This document shows positions 46,698 to 56,992 of a DNA stretch of 64,000 bases, piece after piece (the first letter of the stretch is position 1; every line of letters begins with the position of its first letter). The position numbers and the translations under genes were made by a program. This DNA is from Pyrus communis (taxonomy: Eukaryota > Streptophyta > Magnoliopsida > Rosales > Rosaceae): contig NC_084806.1 in assembly GCF_963583255.1 (NCBI RefSeq), positions 12,240,817-12,304,816 of the forward strand, in the 5' to 3' direction. Below the pieces are notes generated by a model, which ran no database searches, was not told where the DNA came from, and saw only the letters and a list, made by a program, of their open reading frames with translations.

Positions 46698-47660
46698 TTT
46701 TCAAAAGTGTTCAAAGAGAAGGGATGGAGTTAAATTTCAAAGGGCCGGAGTCGATTTTCAAGAATGGGAATTCTTCAGAGTGTGTTTGTTGTGGTGATCG
46801 ATAGCTCTATAAAAAGCCAAGGCGACGCGTCCACCGATTCAAGAAGCCAGAATTTCCGGCGTAATTTAGGCGACGCTCGGCTTTTCAGAAGGCGCGTTCA
46901 ACTTTGTCAAAAGATTTCTTCTTTTCAGACAACACGTGGAGGCCATCATCGCAACTACACATCTTTTGCCGACAAGCGCAAAGTTCGGCGACGCTTTCTC
47001 TGCTTTTCAGAAAACGCGTGCAGCTTTGTCAAAAGGAGCCGCATCCGCACTACTACGTGTCGTTCAGAAAGCAAAGGGGCGTCGTTCAAAAATCGAAAGG
47101 GCGCCTGCTCAGAAATCGAAGAGGCGTCGTTCTGATATCGAAGAGACATTTGTCGACAAGGGTAAAAGAATAGTACCACCACTTGATATTATCTCTATAT
47201 ATGTCGACCTTCGTCTTTTATGGCAAGGCAAACCTGAAGAAAATGCCCAACTCTTCCGCACCTCTGAGGGCGCTCTCCCAGCAACGCCTTTTGAAATACT
47301 CAATTTTTTCTCCCCCAAAGAAGATACCAGAAACCTGGAGTACAAATAAGGCAGAAGGAAACGGTCGATCGAAGCATGTGGAGACAACCACAACAAATAC
47401 ATGTGCTGCTTCATTCGCCGTTTCTTCAAAAGCAAAGGTATCTCATATCATCAAGGTCTAAAGCAAAAGTATCTCATATCATGCTCTTTCCTTGTCCTTT
47501 TCTTTGTCCTTGTTCTTACTCGTATGGCAAAGTGAAAGAAGCAATCAGCCGGCACTTGGAGTCAGTCTTCCGATCTGGAGCCAACTGCCTGGAATCTATT
47601 CCTGATTGCTTACCTAGCGTTGCTCTCGAGTAGTCATCTTCAACGGTTCATACACTTCCA
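46698..47660. other. Presumed promoter and leader zone of the accessory region
   Basis: A TATAAAAA box on the plus strand at 46808-46815 (TTTTTATAG read on the minus strand) lies about 110 bp upstream of the antisense ATG. Downstream, 46870-47150 holds degenerate repeats of TTCAGAAAACGCGTGCAGCT and AAATCGAAAGGGCG. The open plus-strand frames here lack good start codons. The stretch may act as an internal promoter. Confidence 0.45.
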
Positions 47661-48178
47661 GAGAAGGGACCACTCCTGCACAGATTGAACAAAGAAACAG
47701 ATAAAAGGGATAAGCTCAGACCTTCGGGGGAGACCAAAAGAACCATCCTGCTGCCCAGTTCAAGAAGTAGCACAAAGGAAAATCAACGATGGGCAGAAAC
47801 CAGTTCAAGAGTAAGCCTGTGGAATCACAAAGATCAAAGCCTCAATGAATTCAACAAGGAGAAGATGGAATTTACATTCCACAACCAGATTTGCGTCTCT
47901 AAACTCTTCTCTTTGTTATTTACATTCTGCCATGTTTAGTATGTTTAGTTGCTGTTTTTATGTTTACTTTTGTTTGGTGTGATTTTAAGCTTAAAACATT
48001 GAGGACAATGTTTGATTTAAGTGTGGGGGGGTAACTAATGTTGTTGATACAAATTCGTGAGATTTTATCACCCATAACTTCAAATGTTGTTCCTTACTGT
48101 TTTAAGGTGTTTTTAAGTTGTTTTAGGGTATTTTAGTATGTTTTGTTTTTATAACTCCGAAAATACCATAAAAATTTG

Positions 48179-48222
<44 letters not shown>

Positions 48223-49740
48223 TGTTTTGAAAAGCTTAAAAAGAGTGTTTTGAGTCGTTTTTGTGTGTTTATGTCTTAGGGTACTTTCCAACACAATGAT
48301 AAGGATTTGGTTTGTAATTGCATGACGGTTAAAAAGAGTTATAAACATAGAGAAAAGTTTGATTTACTCTTGGTATATGCTTGGTTATGGTTATAATGTA
48401 TGACTTCACATGCAATCATAAAAGAAAAATTCGTTTTTGTAACATGCTTGAAAGAAGGAACTCAAACAAACGCTACAACCCTGTGAGACTCGAGCCATTA
48501 CTTTCTTTGGAGAGTTATTTTCTGTGATTCTTTGTTTTCTAAAGTTGTTGCATGATCTCATTATTCCTTGCTCGGTTGCTACTTAGATTGCAATTGTATC
48601 ATGATAGAACTAAATGCTAGAACTTATATCCGTTTCATTCAAAGCATGACATTGAATTGCATAACATATATCAAGATGAAGTTGTGTAGTTGCCATCATA
48701 GCCAAATAGCCTTACTTCCTATATTTCGTATATTTTGTAAGTCTTAACCCCGTTGAGCCTCGGTTAGCCTATTTTCTTTGCTAACCACATCACCCCTTAC
48801 CTAGCCTAGATTAGGACCATCTGTACCCTTGTTCTTGAAGCATAGTAAGCATGACGGAAAATGAATTCCTTTTGAGTTACATTATGCAAGAAAATGAGTG
48901 TGGGGGAGTAAAAGTTTGTTCTTAAGCTTATATATATGTTTTGAGATTCAAAAAAAAAAAAAAAAAAAAAGTGAAAATAAGTAAGAATGAACTCACAAGC
49001 GTTGATGGTTGAAAAAAGGGTCCAAAAAAGTTGAATATGGCCCTAAGTTTTGTGTGATTCCCCCTTGGGTGTTCAAAGTTGATTTTTTTTGCGTTCTAAA
49101 GGGAATTCTAAATGTCTAATTCATTACTTTGCTCACTATTGCTTAAAGAACCTTTGTTTTCCATACTCCTTCTTTGTTATCCAAACACCCCAAGCCCCAT
49201 TATAACCCGTGACTTCAATCTTGAGTGTTATGTATTTCAATTGTGGAGTTTGAACTTGGTATGAGCTTATGGTGTCACTGGTTCTCGCATCTAAGTAGTA
49301 GCATTCCATTCATGAGATCTTATCTAAACATGCTTATTAACTCCAGAAATTGCTTCCTTTGAAATACATATATGTGAGTGTTCGTTTTTATGTTTACATC
49401 AATCTTCTCACATATAACTAGTTTAGGGTGTGTAGTCAGAAAATCTGTGTGAAAAACGAGTGCATATCTTGTAAGGATTTGAGCAAATTCTCTAAGGCAT
49501 GTTACTACATTCAAAACATGGTTTTAAATGCTTATTTGTGAAATAATATGTGGTGACTATGAGTAAGAATGTACTTAAGTGTGAAGATGACAAAAATCTA
49601 TGGGACTAATGATTTTTAACTTGTCATGTGCATTGGAAATCCATTAGACGATTGTTGGAAGGTGTAGGTTGTGTTTTGTTCGTTTTGTCTAGTTTCGTGT
49701 TCTTTTGTTGTTTTGTTTTGCTCGAGGACTAGCAAAAGAT
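47661..49740 (+). other. 3' non-coding region of the Athila-like element
   Basis: AT-rich with two long A runs (48178-48209 and 48949-48971). It holds a hairpin (47994-48013) and repeated GTGTGGGGG tracts at 48019 and 48896. There is no envelope-like frame of useful length, so this copy lacks the env-like ORF of some Athila members. Confidence 0.6.
47994..48013 (+). repeat. Perfect hairpin before an internal G-rich purine tract
   Basis: AAACATTG, loop AGGA, CAATGTTT: an 8 bp perfect stem with a 4-base loop, followed six bases later by AAGTGTGGGGGGG. I recall a similar phrase in Athila-type elements, so it may be a conserved RNA element. Confidence 0.7.
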
Positions 49741-49755
49741 AAGTGTGGGGGTATT
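49741..49755 (+). other. Polypurine tract of the Athila-like element
   Basis: AAGTGTGGGGGTATT abuts the 3' LTR start TGATAGGAGC at 49756, the usual site of plus-strand priming. Confidence 0.75.
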
Positions 49756-51752
49756 TGATAGGAGCATATTCATGCGACTTAAATGGCTTGTTCTCGTACA
49801 TTTACGTTATGTTTCTTTAGTTATTTTAGTTCTTTATGCTTCTTTTGTGTGTTTTCAGGTTCTAAGGGCTTAGGGAGCAAGAAAGTGCATTTTGAGGCTA
49901 TTTGGAGCATTTTTGGGCATGGATTGGATAGCTTATCCATGGAGCCAAAGTTTGGACGAAATTGAAGACTTGAAGTAGGAAAGTTAAATCCTAAAAAGAC
50001 CTCATGTTTGAGCATCATTGAAAACTCCTACGCATTTTAGAACACAAAAACAACATTCCTAGCAACCTTAGGACATTGTCGTGTGTTTCCTTGTGTCTCC
50101 TTTCCTTGCCATGCAAGGAAGGGCTTTGTTCCCTATTTTAAATACTTAAACACTACCACTTATCATTCACCACATATCATTCACCACTTATCATATCATA
50201 CATTCATTTATCACTTATCATAATCATTCACTTATCACTTAACATATCATACACTTATCACTTATCACTCATAATCACCTACAACATCCACCTACTTCAC
50301 CTACAACATCCACAACATCCACCTACTTCACCTACAACATCCACCTACTCACCTACAACATCCACCTACTTCACCTACAACATCCACCTACTTCACCTAC
50401 AACATCCACCTACTTCACCTACAAATGACATAGCCATATGTTCCCTCCACTACTCCTATAAATACCCTTGCATTCATTCATTCATTCGCCATTCAATTCA
50501 CATCTCATTTTCATACACAACACACCACAAACACCTCCATTCTTGCCGTGCATATCCCTTCATTTTCTGCATATTTTCTCTTCATTCCAACCACTCCTCA
50601 TCCCCCAAAAACTCACCTTAGACCTTGTGCTACAACAACGAAGAAGAGAAGAGTGCCTAAACGTTCATACAATTCAAATTTGAGTTGTTGGAATGTTTAG
50701 GTGTTTCTTTGATTTCAATGTTTAAATTCAATTTTCTTTGTTTTGTAATGGAAGAGAAGAGTGCTTAAACGTTCATACAATTCAAGTTTGAGTTGTTGGA
50801 ATGTTTAGGTGTTTCTTTGATTTCAAAGTTATGAGGAACTAAACCCCCCTTTAGCTAGGGGGTGATTCAAAATACATGTTTATATTTGCAATATGAATTG
50901 ATTACTTTTGGTTGGAATTTCATAAGTTGTGGATTCAATTCGTTTAACTGTTTGATTGATAACGTATTTATGTATGTTCATTGAGATTGCAAGCTTAATT
51001 TTCATGCATGAATATGACGCTAGAATATAAGTGAGTTTCACCTAATCGTTATGAACTTATATTCACAAGTAGTGGAGGTTGCTTATAAACAATCGCGTTA
51101 AACGAATTCTTGGCATAAGTTTCATGCGTATTCCATAGTAACGAATGCCTCGTCAACACTTATAATTTTCATTGAACTTAATGATCTTTGTTGAATGTCT
51201 CTATCATGCGTATTCCATAGTTAGGGACTTTGATTAAGAATAATTTGGTTGTAATGCGTATTCCATTCAATCCAATGAATTTAGGGAAATCTGAAAGTTA
51301 ATTTAAGCGGACCTAATTAACTTGGAGCATTGAGTTTCACAACTTATCGAAAGACCAACTGAGAATCAATATTGTATGCAAGTGTAACATGTGTGGAGAA
51401 GAACCCCTTGGCTATTCCATCATCCATATTTTTATCACCTTTGTATTTACGTTTTGCCCTTAATTATAATCTTTCCATTTAATTTAATCTTGCCCAAACA
51501 CATTTCCCCCATATTTCGTTGAGTCTTAATCATTCGTATTTGTTTTATTTTTGTGTTTTAAGTATTTGGAGTCTTGTGTACTTGTTTTGAATTCTTGTTA
51601 AGTAAGTTAAGTGTTTTAAAAGTTAGTTTTATTTATTTGAGTCAAGTGTTTAGTATCCCTAGTTAATCCCCGGTTAGAACGATCTCTACTTATATCATTA
51701 CTACAATTGTCACAAATAGGGTTTAATTTGTATGCGTATAATTCTCGTATCA
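49756..51752 (+). repeat. 3' LTR of the Athila-like element
   Basis: TGATAGGAGC to CTCGTATCA, with matching TGATA/TATCA ends. It is nearly identical to the 5' LTR; the tandem repeat at 50273-50425 has about 31 bp more than its 5' counterpart. Confidence 0.93.
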
Positions 51753-53161
51753 GCGAGGTAGTAGGCGATGTTACTCTTAACGATCGATTGTGAATTGAAA
51801 CCACATTTCAATTCTCCCTTAAAATTAGTGTTTGCTAATCTTTAGGGCTTCCACAAACCATGGGTGACGCCTAGCAGCATGTCATGGTTACCCAAGCTAA
51901 GTAGAAGTGGTTGGAGAACCTATCCAGTTACAACTACAATGCAATACGGTCCTTCTCTAATACAATACTCTTAATCACATTGTTTAAGTGATAGTTTGTT
52001 TCATGTCTACTATCCAATGTGATACTTCTCTATATGATTCAATTGAATAAGATTTGGAACAAGCTTCCTTAGTCATATTCATATGCTTTGGCCAAAGACT
52101 CTCGAATCATATCTTAGAGTATTCTCCTTCCACCATGGAAGGTTAGAGATCCCTTGTTGTGCATTCATATGCCTACATGACTAGATAGCTTGACCCCAAC
52201 AATGTCGTGGACACTCCAATGGAATGCCGTTGACATAATCAAAGATCAAGGACCTAACCATTAGACATCAATGATGCCTCAGGTCAAAGGACTACTTTGC
52301 ATATTGCAACTATTGAGTTCTCACATGACATGTATGTTCGAACTCTCGTTTGATCGTTGTTCAGTGTACTCGATTACTCTTTCGAGCACCTATGTGTTTG
52401 CCTTAGTGTCCAACACCAAATGACTTGAGACTAGTTCATACTCATGCTTGAGTCGACATAACATATACTAACCTTAGCGGATTGTCAATGCCCAATTGGC
52501 AATCCTATGGCTAGGAACGTTTTAGGAATGAACATAAGAGAAAGGTCTCGTTAATTTAACTAACTTAAATCACTTGTCTCTTAGATCAAATACATTCCTT
52601 GGATTCCCTTATTGCTTAAACACAAGATACTATAAATAGTGATTAACAATAAGCTTTGCCCTCTATTAAACATATAAAAGTTTAACACAATAAGTATTCC
52701 AAAAAGCTATTACATCAAATGAGTGGCTTTGTGGGCATACTTCCAACATCCTTCACGTGTATGTTCACCTCCGCACCACACTCGTCTTGGATCCAAATAG
52801 GTGTCAGTCCTATCGTACAGGTTGATTGGGTAACTCCGACTCGTAGGTGACCGCGATTATCGCCAGTCTTCACGTGATCATAGCACTAGAGCGTATATTA
52901 TTACACCCAGTCCTATCGTATACATCGCATTAGGAGACTTCGACTCGTGTGCTAGCAGCGATTGGTGAGCATTAGTTCAGTCGTATAGGTCACATTAAGC
53001 GACTCTGACTAGTGTGCTAGCATAGGTTGTTGAGCACCTGATTTTACTTATATTATTATAGAGATTTTGTGATTTTGGGATGTTATGCCTTATTTACGTT
53101 TTGCAGGTTACGGTAAGTATTTTCATACTATACGTAGTATGTATATTTTGGAAAATATACA

Positions 53162-53421
53162 TGTAACATCCCACGTCGACCACTAGAGAGAGTGATGTGC
53201 CTTATATGTACATGCCCACCTCCTATAGCATGAGGCCTTTTAGGGACTCACTGGCTTCATTGGAACTCCGAAGTTAAGCAAGTTCGGGTGAGAGCATTCT
53301 CAGGATGGGTGACCTACTGGGAAGTTCTCGTGTGAGTTCCCAAAAACAAAACCGTGAGGGCGTGGTCGAGACCCAAAGCGGACATATCGTGCTACGACGG
53401 AGCCGAGACTAGGATGTGATA
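53162..53421 (+). mobile_element. Cassandra TRIM solo LTR with 5S rRNA-like sequence
   Basis: TGTAACATCCCACGTCGACC to AGGATGTGATA, 260 bp, with the target duplication ATACA at 53157-53161 and 53422-53426. Positions about 53250-53345 resemble 5S rRNA, including AACTCCGAAGTTAAGC and AGGATGGGTGACCTACTGGG, the polymerase III internal control boxes. This is the hallmark of Cassandra elements. LTR C (about 55735) has the uninterrupted target site. Confidence 0.95.
53250..53345 (+). ncRNA. 5S rRNA-like segment inside the Cassandra LTR
   Basis: It keeps the GAAGTTAAGC start of the A box region and the GGATGGGTGACC C box, with TTCGGGTGAGAG between them. It is not a 5S gene: its ends are Cassandra LTR sequence and no tandem 5S units are present. 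Polymerase III transcription is possible but inferred. Confidence 0.7.
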
Positions 53422-53817
53422 ATACATGTTTTATGGCGAGGGGTTATAACATTTTCAAAAGGTCTTTATTAAAACTTTATTTTCAAGCCCACTCACCCTT
53501 ATTTTTGGCCCCTCCATGTTTTAGTAACTGAGTTTTCATATCGACGAGTATTCTTGGCAAATCTTCGATGGTATAATTTCTCATCCTATTTTACTGTACT
53601 GTATTTATGTTTTGTCATCACGTGTGAATTGGGTTCATTCCCGCTCACATCGCACTCTTGTATTTTAGGTACTTTTAGGTTTAAATTTATTCATATATTA
53701 CACCACACTACATTTTATAACTTTGTCACCTTCCAAGTGTCGGTCATCACAACTCGATTCGGAGTCCAAATGAACATTTCAGGTCAAGGTGTGTCACAAA
53801 GTGCATTTATTTTATTT

Positions 53818-56157
53818 TGTGATGACTCGTCCCTAATTTTTCATGTAATATCATTCCCAAGTGTGTAAAATGACGATTGTGTCCTTGTTGGCAAAGTGAC
53901 GTGGACGTAGTTATTCGGCTCTTAATTTATTTTTCCTATTATCGTAATTAAATAGTACTCGTTATTACAAACGCGTGAGCGTGAGTTAGACCTAAATCGG
54001 ATTTGCAATGAAAAAGTTACGTTTAGTTAAAATGCGTTAACAACGGGTAGAACTGTACATATATGTGCTAATTACTCAGTGTTAGAAACACTGCTTTTGA
54101 TAAGGAGACAGATTTTGTGTACCTTGAATTATACAAAATCTGATGTTTTTCTCTCTTTAAAAATCTGTTCTGTGACTTACCATACCCACAAATCAACTTT
54201 TCTCCTCATTTCCCTCACCCAATCAAACACTCATTTCTCTCTTTTTGATCAATCAGAAACTGTCTTCTCTCACTTTCTCTTCTTCTTTTAACCATCACGA
54301 CAAGTCTCTATTCTTTCTACAACAACTAAGAATCATCATCAAACTTCACAAATCGAACTTCAAACCACCACCAGCGTACTCTTCTCTTCAGCACTAGTCT
54401 GTCTGTACGAACCGATCCTAAAATGATTGAGTTTTAAGCTTCTAACTCGGAGCAACTCGGAGCTCCGACTCGAGGGTGGAAACTCCAATGATTTCCAATT
54501 CGTGTTACAAGGTTTTAGGAGATTTGGAAGCACCTACTTAACTCCCTGTGGCCACTAACCTAAGTTGAAAGTTAAGCTAACATGTAGAAGCATGGTTTGG
54601 GACGTTGGAGTTAGGGCCGAGAGTTTCGAGACAATTTTAGTCCATTTTTGTCCACCTTTTGGACTTTTAAAAGGTACAAACTTCTTCTTCTCTTCCTGAG
54701 CTTCATTTCTAGAAATTCGATGACTTTCCAGAATTTGACGAACCAGACGACAGCGCCGGCGCCGGCGGACGGCTACAACGGCGGCAAAGCTCTACCAGAG
54801 AAGAATGAGGAATATTCTGTTAGGCTAACGGAATATTCTGATGCCATTAAGGTATTTAATCGATGCTGTTAGATTTAATGGAATTTTCCGTTGAATCTGA
54901 CGGAATATTCCTTAAGGTTTCTACTAGCGCGTGGCCTGCGCGTAGGCGCGCGTATGGCAACGACCTGGCAATGAGTGCCGGCGCGTGAGGGCGCGTGAGA
55001 CCTCAAGGCGGCGAATGGTCAACGTGTATGAATTCGTGACGTCATGTAAAATGTTTTCTTAGCCTTTTAGTGTATGTCCTAATTAATTAATTACTATAGT
55101 TGTTTCACATATAGGAGAGAATTACCCCGAGGAGGTACGAGGATAAGCAAGGTTAGGAGGCTACGATCCGACTACATACCAGTGAGTGGGCATTTATTTT
55201 TATATATAATATATAAAGTTTTATGGTTTCCACAAGTGCTTTTGATTGATTTTACGCTTATCATGCCATGTTTTATTTAATTTTAAAAATACCATTATAT
55301 TGTTGAGATTTATATATTGTCATGGCATGTTCATATACATTATACTTGCTCATCATGCATGCTTGGACCGGTGTAGTACTTGCCCGGGCTAAGGCCAGGC
55401 TTCATGTGTATGTTCAAATCGCACCACACGCTCACCTTATATCCATTGTAGGTGCTAGTCCTGTCCTAGGTTGCAATACGAAACTAGGACTCGTATGTGA
55501 TGCACCTAGCGCCAGTCTTCACGTAATTGTAGTACTAAAACATATATTATGATTACACCCAATCCTGTTCATGGCAGAACTTATCTGCATGTTCTTGTGT
55601 GTTAGTATAGATTGATGAGCACCTTATTTTCTTATGCTACGGTTGAGATATTATGATTGGCGTATTTATGGAATTATTGTTGATTTACATTTGATTTCAT
55701 ACTTATACGTAGTATGATTTTCTGGAAACTATACATGTTTTACAGCGAGGAGTTAGTATGTTCAAAAAAATAAATATGTTTTATAAACCTTTGTTTTTGC
55801 CCACTCATCCTTTTGTTTTTCACCCCTCCAGGACTTAATTAGCTGAATTCTTTGTGGAAAACGAGGAATCTCCAGCGGTTCTGACATTTCCATAAATAAA
55901 AGTAGGAGCTTATTTATGGTTGTGTAATAAGTACCTTAACTAGTTTCGACTTCTCTACTTATGTCGTACTGTCATCTATACTCTGAACACTTGTGTTTTA
56001 TAGGTTCGTCCCACTACTGCGCACTCTCTACTTTTTAAATTAAATATATGTTAGCCTTGGTTTAAATTTATCCATATTTTTATGATTCACTTTCCTTTTT
56101 TGTTACGTCACCTTCGGGTGTCGGCCAGCATGCCTCGACTCCTGTAGGAGTGTGTCA
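53818..56157 (+). mobile_element. Ty3/gypsy solo LTR C
   Basis: TGTGATGACTCGTCCC to GAGTGTGTCA, 2340 bp, with the target duplication TATTT at 53813-53817 and 56158-56162. It shares sequence with LTRs A and B. A 76-codon frame at 55322-55552 parallels sequence in other copies but has no recognisable product. The LTR lies 12 bp after the CAAAG duplication that closes LTR B. Confidence 0.9.
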
Positions 56158-56162
56158 TATTT

Positions 56163-56399
56163 TATATTTTTAATTGTAAGAACACTTCCACCTGATTACC
56201 CATTTTCCGCGATGACACCATGTTAATCTTGTACAAGGCGGATGGAAAATGCACTTAAATTGTATTTTAGAAAATTTTAAAAGTTGATACTTTCGCCTAC
56301 AAGTCTTTAAACTTTAAAACCATTATAAAATAATTGACACCGAGAATAGTTCAACTTTTTATAATTATACGCAAGATTTTTTATGTGTATGGGACCATG
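56163..56399. other. Unassigned AT-rich DNA
   Basis: It starts with TATATTTTTAATTGTAAGA, the continuation of the GCGCAAAG-type repeat broken by LTRs B and C. After about 56185 it shows nothing recognisable. Confidence 0.4.
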
Positions 56400-56992
56400 A
56401 TTTTTTAGGGCTGAAGTAAGTGGATTGAAATACAGCTACCTCTGAAGTCCAATTATGGACTCAACAGCTCCGAGCAGAGCTAGATTAATGGAGCAATGGT
56501 GCCACCATCATCCTGTTCCAGAGCAACGGGCGAAGTCCGAGCGACTTCGCTAGAATGACCATGCTTGTTCTATAAGATAAGGGGATCTGATCTAGGTTGG
56601 AATTAGTCAGATCCTCTATATCTTGGAGTTCCTACAATCTAGGAATTTGTGGGTGCTGCAAGTAATCACACTTATATAGAGGATGGAATATCTACTTCTA
56701 GATATCGTCTAGGATTCTTCTGCCTTAGAACAGGGTTTTATCCTAAAAACGTCTATTTCCCGGTCAATATAAATACATCTTTCTAGAGTCCATCTATGGT
56801 AATGCATTCATCGCACTCTAATTCCATTGCCCACTACTTAAATCTTATATTTGCTTACTAATTTAACCGTTGGAGAGTCTTTGGTCAGCACACTCCCGAT
56901 CTTAGACTGGCTCACGATTTTTTGTTGTTTTACAAGTTACTCAGATTTATGTTTCGACCATCCACAATGAAGCGCGAATTTACTCTCACCAT
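56400..56992 (+). mobile_element. Probable LTR fragment (Tat/Ogre-like look)
   Basis: It has a TATA box in GTCAATATAAATACATC (about 56763) followed by TCTAGAGTCC, CCGTTGGAGAGTCTTTGGTC and CACACTCCCGATCTTAGAC, the layout of the R-U5 part of a plant gypsy LTR. The outer borders are not clear. It is interrupted at 56993 by a hAT element. Confidence 0.5.

Larger units (their letters stand above)
38104..51752 (+). mobile_element. Young Athila-like Ty3/gypsy LTR retrotransposon, 13.6 kb
   Basis: The two LTRs (38104-40067 and 49756-51752) differ, by my reading, by three substitutions (39063, 39419, 40000) and about 31 bp of tandem repeat, so insertion is very recent. Order: LTR, primer site for Asp tRNA (40073-40090), gag-pol (40225-45729), about 4 kb of 3' sequence with an antisense ORF (46697-45993), polypurine tract, LTR. 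It sits inside the copia LTR. The 3' side shows intact TATCA at the LTR end followed by GCGAG. At the 5' side the first bases TG of the LTR and the target duplication copy are lost, suggesting a small deletion at that junction. Confidence 0.93.
37236..52748 (-). mobile_element. Copia-type solo LTR, split by an Athila-like element
   Basis: The target duplication TCCTT stands at 37231-37235 and 52749-52753. On the minus strand the LTR reads TGTTGGAAGTATGCCC at 52748 to TTTTCCTTCA at 37236, with TG and CA ends. Its own sequence is 37236-38103 plus 51753-52748, about 1.86 kb; the rest of the span is the Athila-like element. The TGTTGGAAGTATGCCC start is a familiar plant copia LTR start. No copia coding sequence is present. 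Confidence 0.85.
35255..53796 (+). mobile_element. Ty3/gypsy solo LTR B, split by nested insertions
   Basis: The LTR starts TGTGACAACCCGTCCC at 35255 and ends GGTGTGTCA at 53796. The 5 bp target duplication CAAAG stands at 35250-35254 and 53797-53801. Its own sequence is 35255-37235 plus 52754-53796, about 3.0 kb including a 260 bp Cassandra LTR. The two parts join in GGCCAAGGCCAG..TTCACGTGTATG, matching LTR C around 55380-55420. The coordinates given include the copia LTR and Athila-like element nested inside. Being flanked directly by a target duplication, it is a solo LTR. Confidence 0.88.

Noticed and set aside
46936..47349. 137-codon open plus-strand frame in the Athila 3' region
   Set aside because: It opens with GTG and contains no ATG; the composition follows degenerate repeats. 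Not called as a gene.
38104..51752. Env-like ORF of the Athila-like element
   Set aside because: No plus-strand frame of adequate length with a signal peptide or membrane segments was found between 45730 and 49740.
53250..53345. Genuine 5S rRNA gene
   Set aside because: It is embedded in a 260 bp Cassandra LTR with its own target duplication and is not in a tandem 5S array.
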